Assembly (NCBI RefSeq): GCF_014201715.1
Contig: NZ_JACHFD010000008.1
Location: forward strand, 1 to 64,000
Length of the DNA: 64,000 nucleotides
Reading direction: 5' to 3'
Source of the DNA: Haloferula luteola
Lineage (GTDB): Bacteria; Verrucomicrobiota; Verrucomicrobiia; Verrucomicrobiales; Akkermansiaceae
This document shows, piece after piece, positions 56,401 through 64,000 of this stretch. The translations under genes were made by a program, and so were the position numbers. Below the pieces are notes generated by a model. That model was not told the origin of the DNA and did no database searches. It worked only from the letters and a program-made list of their open reading frames with translations. Numbering within the stretch: the stretch's first letter is position 1; every line of letters begins with the position of its first letter.

Positions 56401-56502
56401 AGCGGTGATGTCGAGGGGCGCAGTGGCCGGATGGAGAAGGGGCAGGAGGAAGCGCTCTTCCGCGAGCTGGATCCGGGTTTCGATCTTGAGGCGGGTTTCC
56501 AT
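53413..56502 (-). CDS. Alpha-mannosidase, GH38
   Basis: The 1029-residue protein has an N-terminal beta domain and the GH38 catalytic domain from about 245. It contains GHAHIDTAW (249-256, zinc ligands His and Asp), the nucleophile Asp363 in WLPDVFGYSAA and a late zinc His in QFHDILPGSS. A long beta-rich C-terminal region (about 640-1029) follows. It removes alpha-linked mannose. No signal peptide is evident, so it probably acts in the cytoplasm on imported oligosaccharides. It follows ald on the same strand but a strong terminator separates them. Confidence 0.93.
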   Translation of the reverse strand: METRLKIETRIQLAEERFLLPLLHPATAPLDITAWEAPGEPVSWDDASGQSYQPAAEGDSWGRRWGTTWFHFTGTLPADWQGKDIVALIDLGFAEEEGFGREGLVWVDGKPVIALSRRRISIPLRSISTDGQSVDFYVEAAANPKEEWHWHDGAEPPDRPLYRITRARLAVFDAELFEFLLDFRVCREALAEIPDTTTRHARLLRGLDQACRRMERGHRDWLPSAKADLAPLLAATNGSTTHTITATGHAHIDTAWCWPLRETIRKCARTFATMLAYMEQHPEFRFSCSQPVQYLWMKHHYPSIFEGIQKAVKRGQWEPMGAMWVEPDCNVPSGESLVRQLLHGKEFFDREFSCNSHELWLPDVFGYSAALPQILQKAGVDRFLTQKISWNDTNRFPHHTFLWEGIDGTRIFSHFPPVDTYNARVEAHELSKAERQFAQKDRAHRSLMPYGFGDGGGGPTEEMIGRIQRFADFEGLPQVEFGTVDSFFTAAEADIEEPPVWCGELYLELHRGTYTSQAHNKLMNRRCEQSLREAEFLQTLAALHRPGHELIPTDPWPERTPWDVPGHGPQKESSLTASALDRAWKLVLLNQFHDILPGSSIHRVYEESRRDYEVIETIAKAISEGALDVLMEPDATTLTAINTLAHDRAEVVEFDGDPLWVSADSCGFRSFESLPTTLPEGVAAVVVTETAEGWQLDNGIVRVSVTSTGIVTSLVDLRTGLETLAAPANEFHLLRDYPNRWSAWDIEASAMDDYEIVGGNGSGECLEAGPLRAVLAIHRDFGSSKVSQRIILRAGSARLDFDTEIDWRERDRVLKVALPLAVRSDHSTCEIQYGNVRRATHRNTSWDAAKFEIPIHRWLDLSEPGRGVAVLNNGIFGCDILGSCVRLTLLKAGSAPDPVADLGIHRRTFSIFPHSGPVLEGGVIEEALALNAPLRLRRGRFTCGNEKSWLRTDTPGLTLEALKLAEDGKGVVMRWVESAGRSAHAAIQAELDLSFKESDLLERPLPSGEEPGALTVRAFDIRTFRATLA

Positions 56503-56515
56503 GGAAAAATGAAAT

Positions 56516-56549
56516 GGGCTGGCGTGGTGGGTTTGCCATACGCCAGCCC
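56516..56549 (-). terminator. Intrinsic terminator of ald
   Basis: GGGCTGGCGT and ACGCCAGCCC form a perfect 10-bp stem with a 14-base loop. On the minus strand it runs into ATTTCATTTTTCC, which gives a T-rich tail. It lies 37 bases after the ald stop and just upstream of GH38. Confidence 0.75.
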
Positions 56550-56585
56550 GCTGGAGTTCTTGCGTGGGAGGGAGGGGAGGTTCGA

Positions 56586-57710
56586 TCAGTTGACCGAGAA
56601 AACCTCCGACTCCATGCCGTGGGCTTCGCCGACGGCTGGGCAGGTGAGTTTGCCCATCCAGGTGTTGACGCCACCCGCGAGGGCGGGGGTGCGGAGAACG
56701 GCCTTTTCGAGGCCGTAGTTGGCGAACTCGAGGACGTACTTCGAAGTGATGTTCGTAAGGGCCTGAGTGGCGGTGCGAGCATAGGCTGCGGGCATATTGG
56801 CCACGCAGTAGTGGAGCACGTCTTCCTCAACAAAGGTGGGGTTCTCGTGGGTCGTGGGGCGGGTGGTCTCGCAGCAGCCGCCTTGGTCGACGGCGATGTC
56901 GACCACCACGGAGCCGGGTTGCATTTCCCGCAGCATTTTGCGGGTGATCAACTTCGGCGCTTTGGCACCAGGAACCAGCACGGCGCCGATCAGGAGGTCG
57001 ACGCGGGGCAGCATCTCCATGAGGTTCGCTTCGTTGGAGTAGAGGGTGTTGGCGGATCCCATCGTGACGTCGAGGAAACGCATGCGCTCGAGATCGACTT
57101 CGAGAATGGTGACGTCCGCACCCATGCCCATGGCAACGCGGGCGGCGTTGACGCCGGCGGATCCGCCTCCGATGACGCAGACGCGTCCGGGGAGGACACC
57201 GGGAACGCCTCCGAGGAGGGTGCCGCGACCGCCATTTTGGGTGCCGAGGTGGAAGGCGCCGACGATGGACGACATGCGGCCGGCGATTTCACTCATCGGT
57301 TCCAACAGCGGCAGGCGCTTGTTGATCTCGATGGTCTCGTAGGCGATGCAGGTTGCTCCGGAGGCCATGAGGCCGTGGGTGAGCTCGGCATCGGCGGCGA
57401 GGTGGAGGTAGGTGAAAAGGGTGTGTTGGGGGCCAAGCATGGCCACTTCGGGAGCTTGCGGCTCCTTGACTTTGACGATGAGGTCGGCGGCTTCAAAGAC
57501 CGCTTCGGGGCTATCGACGAGGGTCGCTCCGGCCTTTTCGTAGAGGGCATCCAGATATCCAGCTCCGGCTCCGGCACCTTTTTCCACGACGACCTTATGG
57601 CCATGGCGGACGAGCTCGGCGGCGGTGGAGGGGATCAGGGCAACGCGTTTTTCCTGAGGCTTAATTTCCCGTGGTACGCCCACGGTTGAAGGCGATGAAG
57701 GTTCGTTCAT
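56586..57710 (-). CDS. ald: Alanine dehydrogenase
   Basis: The enzyme oxidatively deaminates L-alanine to pyruvate with NAD. The 374-residue product shows GVPREIKPQEKRVALIP, KVKEPQ (substrate Lys), TYLHLAAD (catalytic His region), the NAD-binding VIGGGSAGVNAARVAMGMGA and VVDIAVDQGGC. Length and motif order are normal. It is monocistronic, with a terminator downstream and a 230-base upstream spacer shared with the lipoprotein gene. It links amino-acid nitrogen to central carbon. Confidence 0.96.
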   Translation of the reverse strand: MNEPSSPSTVGVPREIKPQEKRVALIPSTAAELVRHGHKVVVEKGAGAGAGYLDALYEKAGATLVDSPEAVFEAADLIVKVKEPQAPEVAMLGPQHTLFTYLHLAADAELTHGLMASGATCIAYETIEINKRLPLLEPMSEIAGRMSSIVGAFHLGTQNGGRGTLLGGVPGVLPGRVCVIGGGSAGVNAARVAMGMGADVTILEVDLERMRFLDVTMGSANTLYSNEANLMEMLPRVDLLIGAVLVPGAKAPKLITRKMLREMQPGSVVVDIAVDQGGCCETTRPTTHENPTFVEEDVLHYCVANMPAAYARTATQALTNITSKYVLEFANYGLEKAVLRTPALAGGVNTWMGKLTCPAVGEAHGMESEVFSVN

Positions 57711-57917
57711 GGTGTGGTTCTCGAGTCAGGAGCAGCAAGGCCGCTCCGAGTCGAGCCGAGGGCGGGAGCAGGCCACCTGCCATCCTCGCACCGATTTGGT
57801 GGGAATCCATGAGTGAAATGAGTTTCATGGAGGAAATGCATGAGCCGCGTTGCTGCAAGCCGGACTACGCACTTTTTCGAACCCTCTTGCGGAGTTCAGA
57901 GATGCGGCCTACCCGTT

Positions 57918-57933
57918 AGGGTTTTCCAACCCT
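57918..57933 (+). other. Leader hairpin before the small lipoprotein gene
   Basis: AGGGTT-TTCC-AACCCT forms a 6-bp stem with a four-base loop that ends 7 bases before the ATG at 57941. It covers the place where a ribosome-binding site would be and could affect translation. Confidence 0.3.
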
Positions 57934-57940
57934 GAGAATC

Positions 57941-58114
57941 ATGAAAATGAAAAAACTGACCCTGATGTTGGCCACTGCTCTGTTTGCTGTGGGTGCCGTG
58001 GCTTGTGATCGCAAAGAAACCGTGCTCGATGTGGATACTCCGGGCGGCGGTATGAAGGTCGAAAAAGACAAGGATACCGGCGCGATTGACGTCGAGATGG
58101 ACGATAAGGAATAA
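57941..58114 (+). CDS. Small lipoprotein
   Basis: The 57-residue product (MKMKKLTLMLATALF...) has a basic start, a hydrophobic segment and a lipobox-like GAVA|C at residues 19-22, giving a 36-residue mature lipoprotein. The mature part is very acidic and lysine-rich (DVDTPGGGMKVEKDKDTG, MDDKE). Function is unknown. It is divergent from ald and convergent with GH78. A clear signal and normal codon use make it a likely real gene despite its size. Confidence 0.7.
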   Translation: MKMKKLTLMLATALFAVGAVACDRKETVLDVDTPGGGMKVEKDKDTGAIDVEMDDKE

Positions 58115-58239
58115 GCTTTGTTAGGAAGAAGGGAGGGCAGCATGGGTTCTCCCGATTCCTGAATGGGTTCGTCCATTCCCATCCCGGCCCCCATCCGCAT
58201 TTCAGGCATGACGCCGAGCGGACCCGGGGGGCGGGAGTT

Positions 58240-60945
58240 TTATTTTCCGGGAATCCGGGAGGGTGCCGAAAAGTGGTAAGTCCCTGAGCCGATTTGGAAG
58301 AGGGCGTCGCCATTTTCTTGGCGAGAGGAAAGGACGCCTTCAGCCATGGCGGCGGGTTTTTGACTTTCCTTCACCTCGTCGACGCTCGCGCCTGGAATGA
58401 AAACGGTGGCGGTTGCATTGGCGGGGATCGTCAGGTCGAGCTGGAAAGTGCCATCGTCGATTTTCCAAGCGGTGGTGACGGGGCCGCGGATGGTGTCGAC
58501 ACGACCGTTGGCGAAGGTGAGATCGCCTGCAGGTTGTGGGCGGATGAGGATGTTTTTGAAGCCGGGTGCTGCGAGATCGTTGCTGATTCCCGCGACGGAC
58601 CGATAGAACCAGGAGAGGACATCGCCGAACATGATGTGATTGCGGGATTCGGTTCCGTCCCACTTTTCCCATAGGGTTGTCGCCCCTTGATCGCGCCACC
58701 ATTGGTAGCCTGGTCGATCGGGGTAAGTCGCGATGCGGTAGACGAGGTCGGCGCGGCCACCGTTGGAGAGCACGGGCATGAGGTATTTGGCTCCGAGGAT
58801 GCCGGTATCGATATGCCCGCGTTTTTCCACTTCAGCGACGAGGTTGGCAAAGACACGGGGTTGTTGATCGGGCTCGACGAGGCCCTGATAGAGGGCGCAG
58901 CTGAGGGACGTTTGCCCTCCATTGCCGTAAATGCCGGTGTCGGGTTGATAGAACTTCTGGTTGAAGGCTTGGCGGATGTCGTGGGCGAGTTGGGTGTAGT
59001 GCTGTTGGTCGTCGGACTTCCCGAGAAGGGCCGCGGTGCGGGCGACGACCTGGGCATCGCGGTAAAAGTAGGCGGAGGAAGTGATGTCGGTGGGTGTCTG
59101 GGTTTCGGCCGGCATCCAGTCGTTGAGACCAAAGTCGAGAATGTGGTCTTTGGCGCGGCCGGCGAGGTAGTCGACGTAACGCTTCATCGACTCGTAGTGA
59201 GTGGTTAGCAGCTGAGAGTCGTCGTAGAACTCCAGCATGTGGAGTGGCAGCAGCAGGATGGCGGAGTCCCAGGCGGGGCCATTGACTTGATAGCCCCAGC
59301 CGGCGCTGGGAACGATGCCGGGAAGTTCGCCAGTGGGTCGTTGTTCGTCGGCGAGGTCGTTGAGCCACTTCGTGTAGATCGGAGCGCTCATGAAGGTGAA
59401 CATGCCAAGCTCCGACATGAGGTGGGCATCACCGGTCCAGCCGTTCTTTTCGCGGTGAGGGCAATCGGTCGGGATGCCGTAGAGGTTGCTGAGGTAGGAC
59501 CAGCGGCCAGCGTCGTTGATCCAGCGAAAGAGTTCGTTGGACGATTCAAAGTGTCCGACGGCTTCGACGTCGGAGTGCATGAAGCGGCCTTCGAAGTTGT
59601 CGAGAGTGGGGGTGCCAGGGAAGCCAGTGACCTCGACGTATTGGAAGCCGTGGTAGCAGAAGCGAGAGTGCCAGGTTTCTTCGCCTTTGCCGTTGAGGAT
59701 GTAGGTATCGGTTTGGAAAGCCTGATCGGCTCCCAGCCGTTTGACGTGTTGTTCACTATCGCGGGCATCCAGGGTGCCGTCGGGGAAAAGGCGCTCGGCG
59801 TGTCGCATGGCGACGGAGGTGCCGGCAGGTCCTTTGACCTTGAGTTGGACGTGGCCAGCGAAGTTCTGCCCCATATCGACAATGAAAACCCCGGGCTTGG
59901 GCTCGGTGATTTTTACGGGTCGAATTTTCTCAGTTTCCCGAATGGGCGGCATCATCTGGGCGACGAGTTTGCCTTTCGGCGCCGAGACGATTTTCACGGG
60001 CTGCCAATCGGCATCGTCGTAACCGGGTTGGTCCCAGCCATGTTTCTCGAGGCGGGCATCATAGGTTTCTCCGCCGTAGATGCTGTTGAAGAGGATGGGG
60101 CCGGTTGAGGTTTTCCAGCTTTCATCGGTGGTGATGATCGTGGGCAGGCCTTCGGGGTGGTCGATGACCAAGCGAGCGGTCCATTTGGGTGCTTCACGCC
60201 ACGGGGCCTCGTGGAAGTTCCAAACCGCACGGGTCTGGACGTTGAACCAGCCATTTCCGAGGGTGACGCCGAGGGCGTTGGCTCCCGGGTGGAGTTGCGA
60301 AGTGACGTCGTGAGTGACGTAGAGATCACGGCGGTCATACCGGGTGTAGCCTGGATCGAGAAACGCATCGCCGACTTTGCCGCCGTTGAGGCGAATATCT
60401 TGGTAACCGAGTCCGCAAATGTAGAGCCGAGCGCGACGGATGGGCCGGTCGAGCGAGAATTCTTTGCGGAACATGGGAGCAGGCCGATCCTCCGTGTCGG
60501 TGGTGCGAGCGATCCATGAACTCTTCCAATCGTCGGGCGACAGCAGCCCCATTTCGAAAGTAGAGGTTTCGCTGAAAGACGAAGGATCCCCGGTTCCATC
60601 CCAGACTCGAACTTTCCAAAAGACCTGCTGCCCGGAGGTGAGCGGTTTGCCCTGATAGGGGACATGAGTGGTGCGGTCGGAGGGCACTTTTCCGCTGTCC
60701 CACAGGTCTCCGTTTCCGGCGTCGAGGTCGTTCTGACTGCTGGCGGCGAGGATTTGGTAGGCGGTCTGGCGCTGGGCGCGGGCATTGGAGGTGACCCACC
60801 AGGTGAGACGTGGGTGGAGGGTGTCGATCCCGATGGGCCGATCCAGATACTCGCAGCGTAAGTGTTCGGCAGTGAGGGTCGACGCGCTGACGGGGATCGA
60901 CGAGAGACCTCCTACGAGGAGGCAGAGAGAAAGGAAAAACTTCAT
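58240..60945 (-). CDS. Alpha-L-rhamnosidase, GH78
   Basis: The 901-residue protein has a signal peptide (about 1-21) and the multi-domain GH78 layout: an N-terminal rhamnosidase domain with PIGIDTLHPRLTW, a beta-sandwich, and the (alpha/alpha)6 catalytic domain. Markers are PTDCPHREKNGWTGDA (acidic catalytic region), GIVPSAGWGYQVNG, ITSSAYFYRDA and NHIMFGDVLSWFYRSVAG. It releases terminal alpha-L-rhamnose, probably in the periplasm. Nearby GH38, GH43 and araA suggest joint use of a mixed glycan. The gene downstream of the two unknown genes at 61006-62400 may share their transcript. Confidence 0.94.
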   Translation of the reverse strand: MKFFLSLCLLVGGLSSIPVSASTLTAEHLRCEYLDRPIGIDTLHPRLTWWVTSNARAQRQTAYQILAASSQNDLDAGNGDLWDSGKVPSDRTTHVPYQGKPLTSGQQVFWKVRVWDGTGDPSSFSETSTFEMGLLSPDDWKSSWIARTTDTEDRPAPMFRKEFSLDRPIRRARLYICGLGYQDIRLNGGKVGDAFLDPGYTRYDRRDLYVTHDVTSQLHPGANALGVTLGNGWFNVQTRAVWNFHEAPWREAPKWTARLVIDHPEGLPTIITTDESWKTSTGPILFNSIYGGETYDARLEKHGWDQPGYDDADWQPVKIVSAPKGKLVAQMMPPIRETEKIRPVKITEPKPGVFIVDMGQNFAGHVQLKVKGPAGTSVAMRHAERLFPDGTLDARDSEQHVKRLGADQAFQTDTYILNGKGEETWHSRFCYHGFQYVEVTGFPGTPTLDNFEGRFMHSDVEAVGHFESSNELFRWINDAGRWSYLSNLYGIPTDCPHREKNGWTGDAHLMSELGMFTFMSAPIYTKWLNDLADEQRPTGELPGIVPSAGWGYQVNGPAWDSAILLLPLHMLEFYDDSQLLTTHYESMKRYVDYLAGRAKDHILDFGLNDWMPAETQTPTDITSSAYFYRDAQVVARTAALLGKSDDQQHYTQLAHDIRQAFNQKFYQPDTGIYGNGGQTSLSCALYQGLVEPDQQPRVFANLVAEVEKRGHIDTGILGAKYLMPVLSNGGRADLVYRIATYPDRPGYQWWRDQGATTLWEKWDGTESRNHIMFGDVLSWFYRSVAGISNDLAAPGFKNILIRPQPAGDLTFANGRVDTIRGPVTTAWKIDDGTFQLDLTIPANATATVFIPGASVDEVKESQKPAAMAEGVLSSRQENGDALFQIGSGTYHFSAPSRIPGK

Positions 60946-61005
60946 CGGGCGCGGAGATTTCGTCGCCTCCGGCTGGTATCTTTCATGGAAGGTGGCCGGC
61001 TGACG

Positions 61006-61440
61006 CTATTCCTTCGGATCTTTGGCCAACTCGATGAGGACCTTTTGAAGGAATTCCGGAGCGGTGGCAAAAGTGAGACCTGGGATCTCATAACATCGAT
61101 GACGCCCGTCGGAGTCGAACTCGGAGGTTGTGATCCTAAGCAAGGCTGGCGTGTTCTGGGTTCTCTCGGAGCTGATTTCCGTGAGGGGAGCTGGATCCGG
61201 TTCACCGGAGGGGTGAAAGGCATCCCAATCGATTTCGATCACCGCGGAGGTTACCAGATCGCGCCGAATCCCATAGGAGAAGGGCACCCATCCCGCCGAA
61301 AAGGCGAAGCGACTGCCCGTGAATTGGATCCAGCCGGGTATCTCCAGTTGGGATCGGACCGTCGGCGCCACGGGCTCCGCGCCGAGGGGCGACACCAGCC
61401 CGACGAGGCTGCCGAGAAGGATCAATGTGAGCGGTTTCAT
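61006..61440 (-). CDS. Secreted hypothetical protein
   Basis: The 144-residue product has a signal peptide (about 1-21, LTLILLGSLVGLVSPLGA) and a small beta-rich body (EIPGWIQFTGSRFAFSAGWVP). No family is recognised. It lies 27 bases after the anchored gene at 61468 and 60 bases before GH78, all on the minus strand. A periplasmic accessory role is possible but unproven. Confidence 0.6.
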   Translation of the reverse strand: MKPLTLILLGSLVGLVSPLGAEPVAPTVRSQLEIPGWIQFTGSRFAFSAGWVPFSYGIRRDLVTSAVIEIDWDAFHPSGEPDPAPLTEISSERTQNTPALLRITTSEFDSDGRHRCYEIPGLTFATAPEFLQKVLIELAKDPKE

Positions 61441-61467
61441 GGGTCGAAAGTTCGAAGGATTTTGAGG

Positions 61468-62400
61468 TCAATCTTCCGTTCGCTGGAACATCTTTTGAGC
61501 CATTTCAATTCCCATCAATTGCATTTCCTTCATCTGTTCCCGGTAGGTGCGGAAGGTTTTCATTTGGGGATCGTCGAGGACTTCGGAGGCCTGTTGGAGA
61601 ACGGCTGCATTTTGGGTATCCCAATCTTTTTCGAAACGTTCGCGCGCATCGGCGGCCTCGAGGGCGGCGAAGCCTTCGGTGCCGTTCCAATCGACGCTCT
61701 GATGTTGGGTTCGGGCTTCATACATGGCTTCGACGAGGGCATCCTCCTGTTCTGGACGAAGAGGGGATTGCGTTCCAGCCATGGACTGGCGGAGGGTGTC
61801 GAGTTGCTGGTGCTCCGCGAGGCGCTTTTCGTAGTGCTGATAGGATGCGAAATCTTGATCGTCATTGAGGAAGCTTTGGATGGCCTCTTCGTTGTCCTTT
61901 TGGGATTGCTCGATCTCTTCCATGAGAGCTTGGCGTTCTTCCTCGTTGGCTCCCATAAGTTTCATGCCGATCTGCTGTTGTTCGGCGGCAGATTGGGCCT
62001 TGAGATTGAGGAAATAGTCGGCTTCGTCGGCGTTGAGTCCGAAGTCTTTGATCAGATCGGCATACCATTGGGCTGCCATGGCTTTGACGCCTTGAGCCAT
62101 CATTGAGCGGCCGATCTCGTTTTCGCTCATTTTGCGGAGCGTTTTTCCCATGTCGCTGCGGGCGAGGTCGACGGGAGGGCGATCGTCGTCGGGGGTCTTG
62201 GGATCCCGAAGGGCTGATTTGGGAGGCGCTTCTTCGTCCGATGGGGTTCCCGGAGGGAGGGACGAGGAATGGGAGGAAGCGACGGGGCTAGAGACCTGAC
62301 TGTGCTCAGCGAGGTGTTTTTTCAGACCCTCCATTCGCGCCTCTTCGATGGCGACGACCAAAATGGTCACGCCGACCAGAACCCACACATTGACCTTCAT
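61468..62400 (-). CDS. Anchored helical hypothetical protein
   Basis: The 310-residue protein starts with a membrane helix (about 4-18, VWVLVGVTILVVAIEE). A low-complexity Ser/Pro/Asp linker (about 35-78) follows, then a long alpha-helical region very rich in Glu, Gln and Ala (about 85-300) likely to form coiled coil. No named family is seen. The gene opens the minus-strand group and diverges from MFS across a 164-base spacer. Confidence 0.65.
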   Translation of the reverse strand: MKVNVWVLVGVTILVVAIEEARMEGLKKHLAEHSQVSSPVASSHSSSLPPGTPSDEEAPPKSALRDPKTPDDDRPPVDLARSDMGKTLRKMSENEIGRSMMAQGVKAMAAQWYADLIKDFGLNADEADYFLNLKAQSAAEQQQIGMKLMGANEEERQALMEEIEQSQKDNEEAIQSFLNDDQDFASYQHYEKRLAEHQQLDTLRQSMAGTQSPLRPEQEDALVEAMYEARTQHQSVDWNGTEGFAALEAADARERFEKDWDTQNAAVLQQASEVLDDPQMKTFRTYREQMKEMQLMGIEMAQKMFQRTED

Positions 62401-62564
62401 GGCGAAGGCATAACAAAGCCGGGTGGCGATGTTAATGACGCATCTTCGTAGGTGGAGGGAGGGTTGACGCGTAAAAACCCCGACAGGTGGTTCGGGCTAC
62501 CGGGCTTGCATGGGGGGGGGCTCGGGTGCGAGGGAGTCCGCGCGTTCGCACGAGCGCTAGCATC

Positions 62565-63767
62565 ATGGCACTTTCGTCTGCGTCCCCCGTTTCCGAACGC
62601 TCGTTGCTTCCGCTCCTCGCTGCGGTGCAGTTCACCCACATCATGGATTTCATGGTGGTGATGCCACTGGGTCCGCAATTGATGCGAGAATTGGACATTT
62701 CCGCCGCGGCCTTCGGTCATATCATTTCGGCGTTTGCGCTGACTTCTGGGGTGGTGGGTCTGGCGATGGCGCCGTTTGCCGATCGGTTTGATCGGCGCAA
62801 GCTACTGTTGGTGTGTTATGCGGGCTTTGTGTTGGGCAGTCTGGCCTGTGGGATGTCGAAAACGGCGGAGATGCTGATGGTGGCGCGGGCCTTGTGCGGC
62901 GCCTTCGGGGGGGTGAGCAGCGCGACTCTATTGACGATTGTGGCCGATGTGGTGCCTCCAGAGCGGCGGGCCCGGGGCATGGGGATCATCATGACGGCCT
63001 TTTCCGCTGCGGCGGCATTGGGCGTCCCATTGGGCTTGAAATTGGCGCAGTGGTGGAAATGGGAAGCGCCGTTTTTGGTGATCGCGGTGCTGGCTGCGGG
63101 TGTCTGGGTGCTGTTGGCGAAGGTGCTGCCACCGGTTCGAGCTCATTTGGATCGATCAGGCGCGAATCCTGGCCGGGACTTTCTGGTGCTGTTGAAGGAC
63201 GGCAATGCCTGGACGGGGATTGGACTGATGATGGCCTGTGTGATGGGGCACTTCATGATCATCCCCTACCTTTCTCCTTATTTGGTGGGGAATGTGGGGG
63301 TTTCAGAGGATCATCTGTTCCTGGTCTACTTGGTGGGCGGCGTGGTGACGATTTTTACCGGTCCTTTCGTCGGGAAGATGGCCGACCGTCACGGGAGATT
63401 TCGGATCTTCTGCGTGTTGGTGGTGTTTGCCTGTGGGATTGTGTTTCACATCGCGAACTCCGGCCCGCTGCCGCTGTGGCATGTGTTGGTGAATGCGGCT
63501 TTCTTCTTCGTGTTTGCGAGTGGGCGTTTCGTGCCAGCGCAGGCGACGATTTCGCTGGCGGTTCCTTCCGAGCGGCGGGGGGCATACATGAGTTTGGTTT
63601 CTTGTTCGAGGGATTTGGCCTCTGGAACGACCGCGGCGATCGGCGCGATGGTGGTAAGCAAGGGTGCGGGGGGAGCGTTGAACCATTTCGACCGACTCGG
63701 CTGGATGGCGATTGCGATCAGCCTTTGCAGCCTGTGGGTATTCCGCCAGGTCCGGATGGCCGAGTGA
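62565..63767 (+). CDS. MFS transporter
   Basis: The 400-residue protein (ATG 62565) has twelve predicted membrane helices and the MFS motif A at loop 2-3 (APFADRFDRRKLLLVCYA). A second such loop is VGKMADRHGRFRIFC. It belongs to the major facilitator superfamily, probably a sugar or drug permease; the substrate is not predictable. It is monocistronic, followed by a strong terminator serving the convergent PEP-CTERM gene. Confidence 0.9.
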   Translation: MALSSASPVSERSLLPLLAAVQFTHIMDFMVVMPLGPQLMRELDISAAAFGHIISAFALTSGVVGLAMAPFADRFDRRKLLLVCYAGFVLGSLACGMSKTAEMLMVARALCGAFGGVSSATLLTIVADVVPPERRARGMGIIMTAFSAAAALGVPLGLKLAQWWKWEAPFLVIAVLAAGVWVLLAKVLPPVRAHLDRSGANPGRDFLVLLKDGNAWTGIGLMMACVMGHFMIIPYLSPYLVGNVGVSEDHLFLVYLVGGVVTIFTGPFVGKMADRHGRFRIFCVLVVFACGIVFHIANSGPLPLWHVLVNAAFFFVFASGRFVPAQATISLAVPSERRGAYMSLVSCSRDLASGTTAAIGAMVVSKGAGGALNHFDRLGWMAIAISLCSLWVFRQVRMAE

Positions 63768-63780
63768 GGTGGGTGCGAAA

Positions 63781-63806
63781 AAGCCCGGGCGTTGAGGCCC
63801 GGGCTT
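63781..63806 (-). terminator. Bidirectional intrinsic terminator
   Basis: AAGCCCGGGC and GCCCGGGCTT form a perfect 10-bp stem with a GTTGAG loop. It continues into a T-run on the minus strand. It sits between the MFS gene and the PEP-CTERM gene and probably serves both. Confidence 0.85.
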
Positions 63807-63837
63807 CAGGGAGTGGGTCGTGGAGAAACGCCGTGCT

Positions 63838-64000
63838 TCAGGCGCGCCGCCGCCGAAGCCCTAGCAAGCTGGCAGCGCTGCACAGCAGGGCAGTGGTCGG
63901 CTCTGGAACCACCGCGAGACCCGATAGCGATCCGGTTGGGTTGCCGATCATCGTGGCGGATCCGGTGGTCAGGTCGAGAGTGTAGAGGGTGGTAACGAGG
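63838..64000 (-). CDS. PEP-CTERM protein, 3' end only (partial)
   Basis: The last 53 residues of an exported protein are seen, with the start outside the window. A beta-propeller-like element (LYTLDLTTGSATMIG) precedes VPEPTTALLCSAASLLG and a final RRRRA, which is a complete PEP-CTERM sorting signal. It is the second such protein in the window and differs in body from that at 36537. Confidence 0.85.
   Translation of the reverse strand, partial: LVTTLYTLDLTTGSATMIGNPTGSLSGLAVVPEPTTALLCSAASLLGLRRRRA

Overview
The window looks like a chromosomal segment of a GC-rich member of the Verrucomicrobiota, probably in or near Verrucomicrobiales (Luteolibacter/Haloferula-like). The reasons are two PEP-CTERM proteins with the short VPEP...RRRRA tail, a ccoN-ccoO fusion, ECF sigma factor / Ser-Thr kinase pairs, many secreted glycoside hydrolases, and large lineage-restricted anchored proteins. 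This placement is inference from gene content; no rRNA gene, tRNA gene or CRISPR array was seen.

Region by region. (1) 1-2041 is an accessory patch: a partial reading frame, two small membrane-protein genes with an attC-like hairpin between them, and an IS30-family element with a frameshifted transposase that has cut the second small gene. (2) 2176-5793 (minus) is a cbb3 oxidase operon, ccoS-ccoNO-ccoQ-ccoP, with a one-haem CcoP. (3) 5880-8499 holds an unknown gene, a stand-alone OvoA-C-terminal-type methyltransferase and an M29-like metallopeptidase. (4) 8694-13706 has a Wzz-like protein, DAHP synthase and leuC-TraB/GumN-leuD. (5) 13816-18622 (minus) is a four-gene operon of membrane proteins that includes a pseudokinase fused to a sulfatase-modifying-factor-like domain. 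(6) 18739-23593 carries pabB, rpe, a VOC protein, a universal stress protein, a GH43-like enzyme and a small zinc-ribbon protein. (7) 23544-29189 has a secreted coiled-coil/TPR protein and two tandem helical-repeat proteins.

(8) 29267-41184 holds two ECF sigma/transmembrane Ser-Thr kinase modules. They flank a 1465-residue GH31 enzyme and a PEP-CTERM protein. (9) 41231-49009 (plus) is a run of tightly spaced genes: a YcaC-like hydrolase, an alginate-export-type porin, an ABM-domain membrane protein, an amidohydrolase, an alpha/beta hydrolase, a ring-cleaving-type VOC dioxygenase, a carboxylesterase, an RpiB-like isomerase and a thioesterase. It reads as an aromatic/quinone or electrophile handling island. 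(10) 49678-60945 is carbohydrate-centred: araA and a divergent GH43 with a LacI-type palindrome between them, a DMT permease, a GH38 alpha-mannosidase, alanine dehydrogenase, a small lipoprotein and a GH78 alpha-L-rhamnosidase. (11) 61006-64000 has two unknown secreted/anchored proteins, an MFS transporter and the 3' end of a second PEP-CTERM gene.

Taken together, the locus describes a heterotrophic polysaccharide degrader with a high-affinity terminal oxidase. It takes apart arabinose-, rhamnose- and mannose-containing glycans and appears to have several surface- or envelope-directed signalling units. Intrinsic terminators are clear at the ends of the cco, GH38, ald, araA and PEP-CTERM transcription units.
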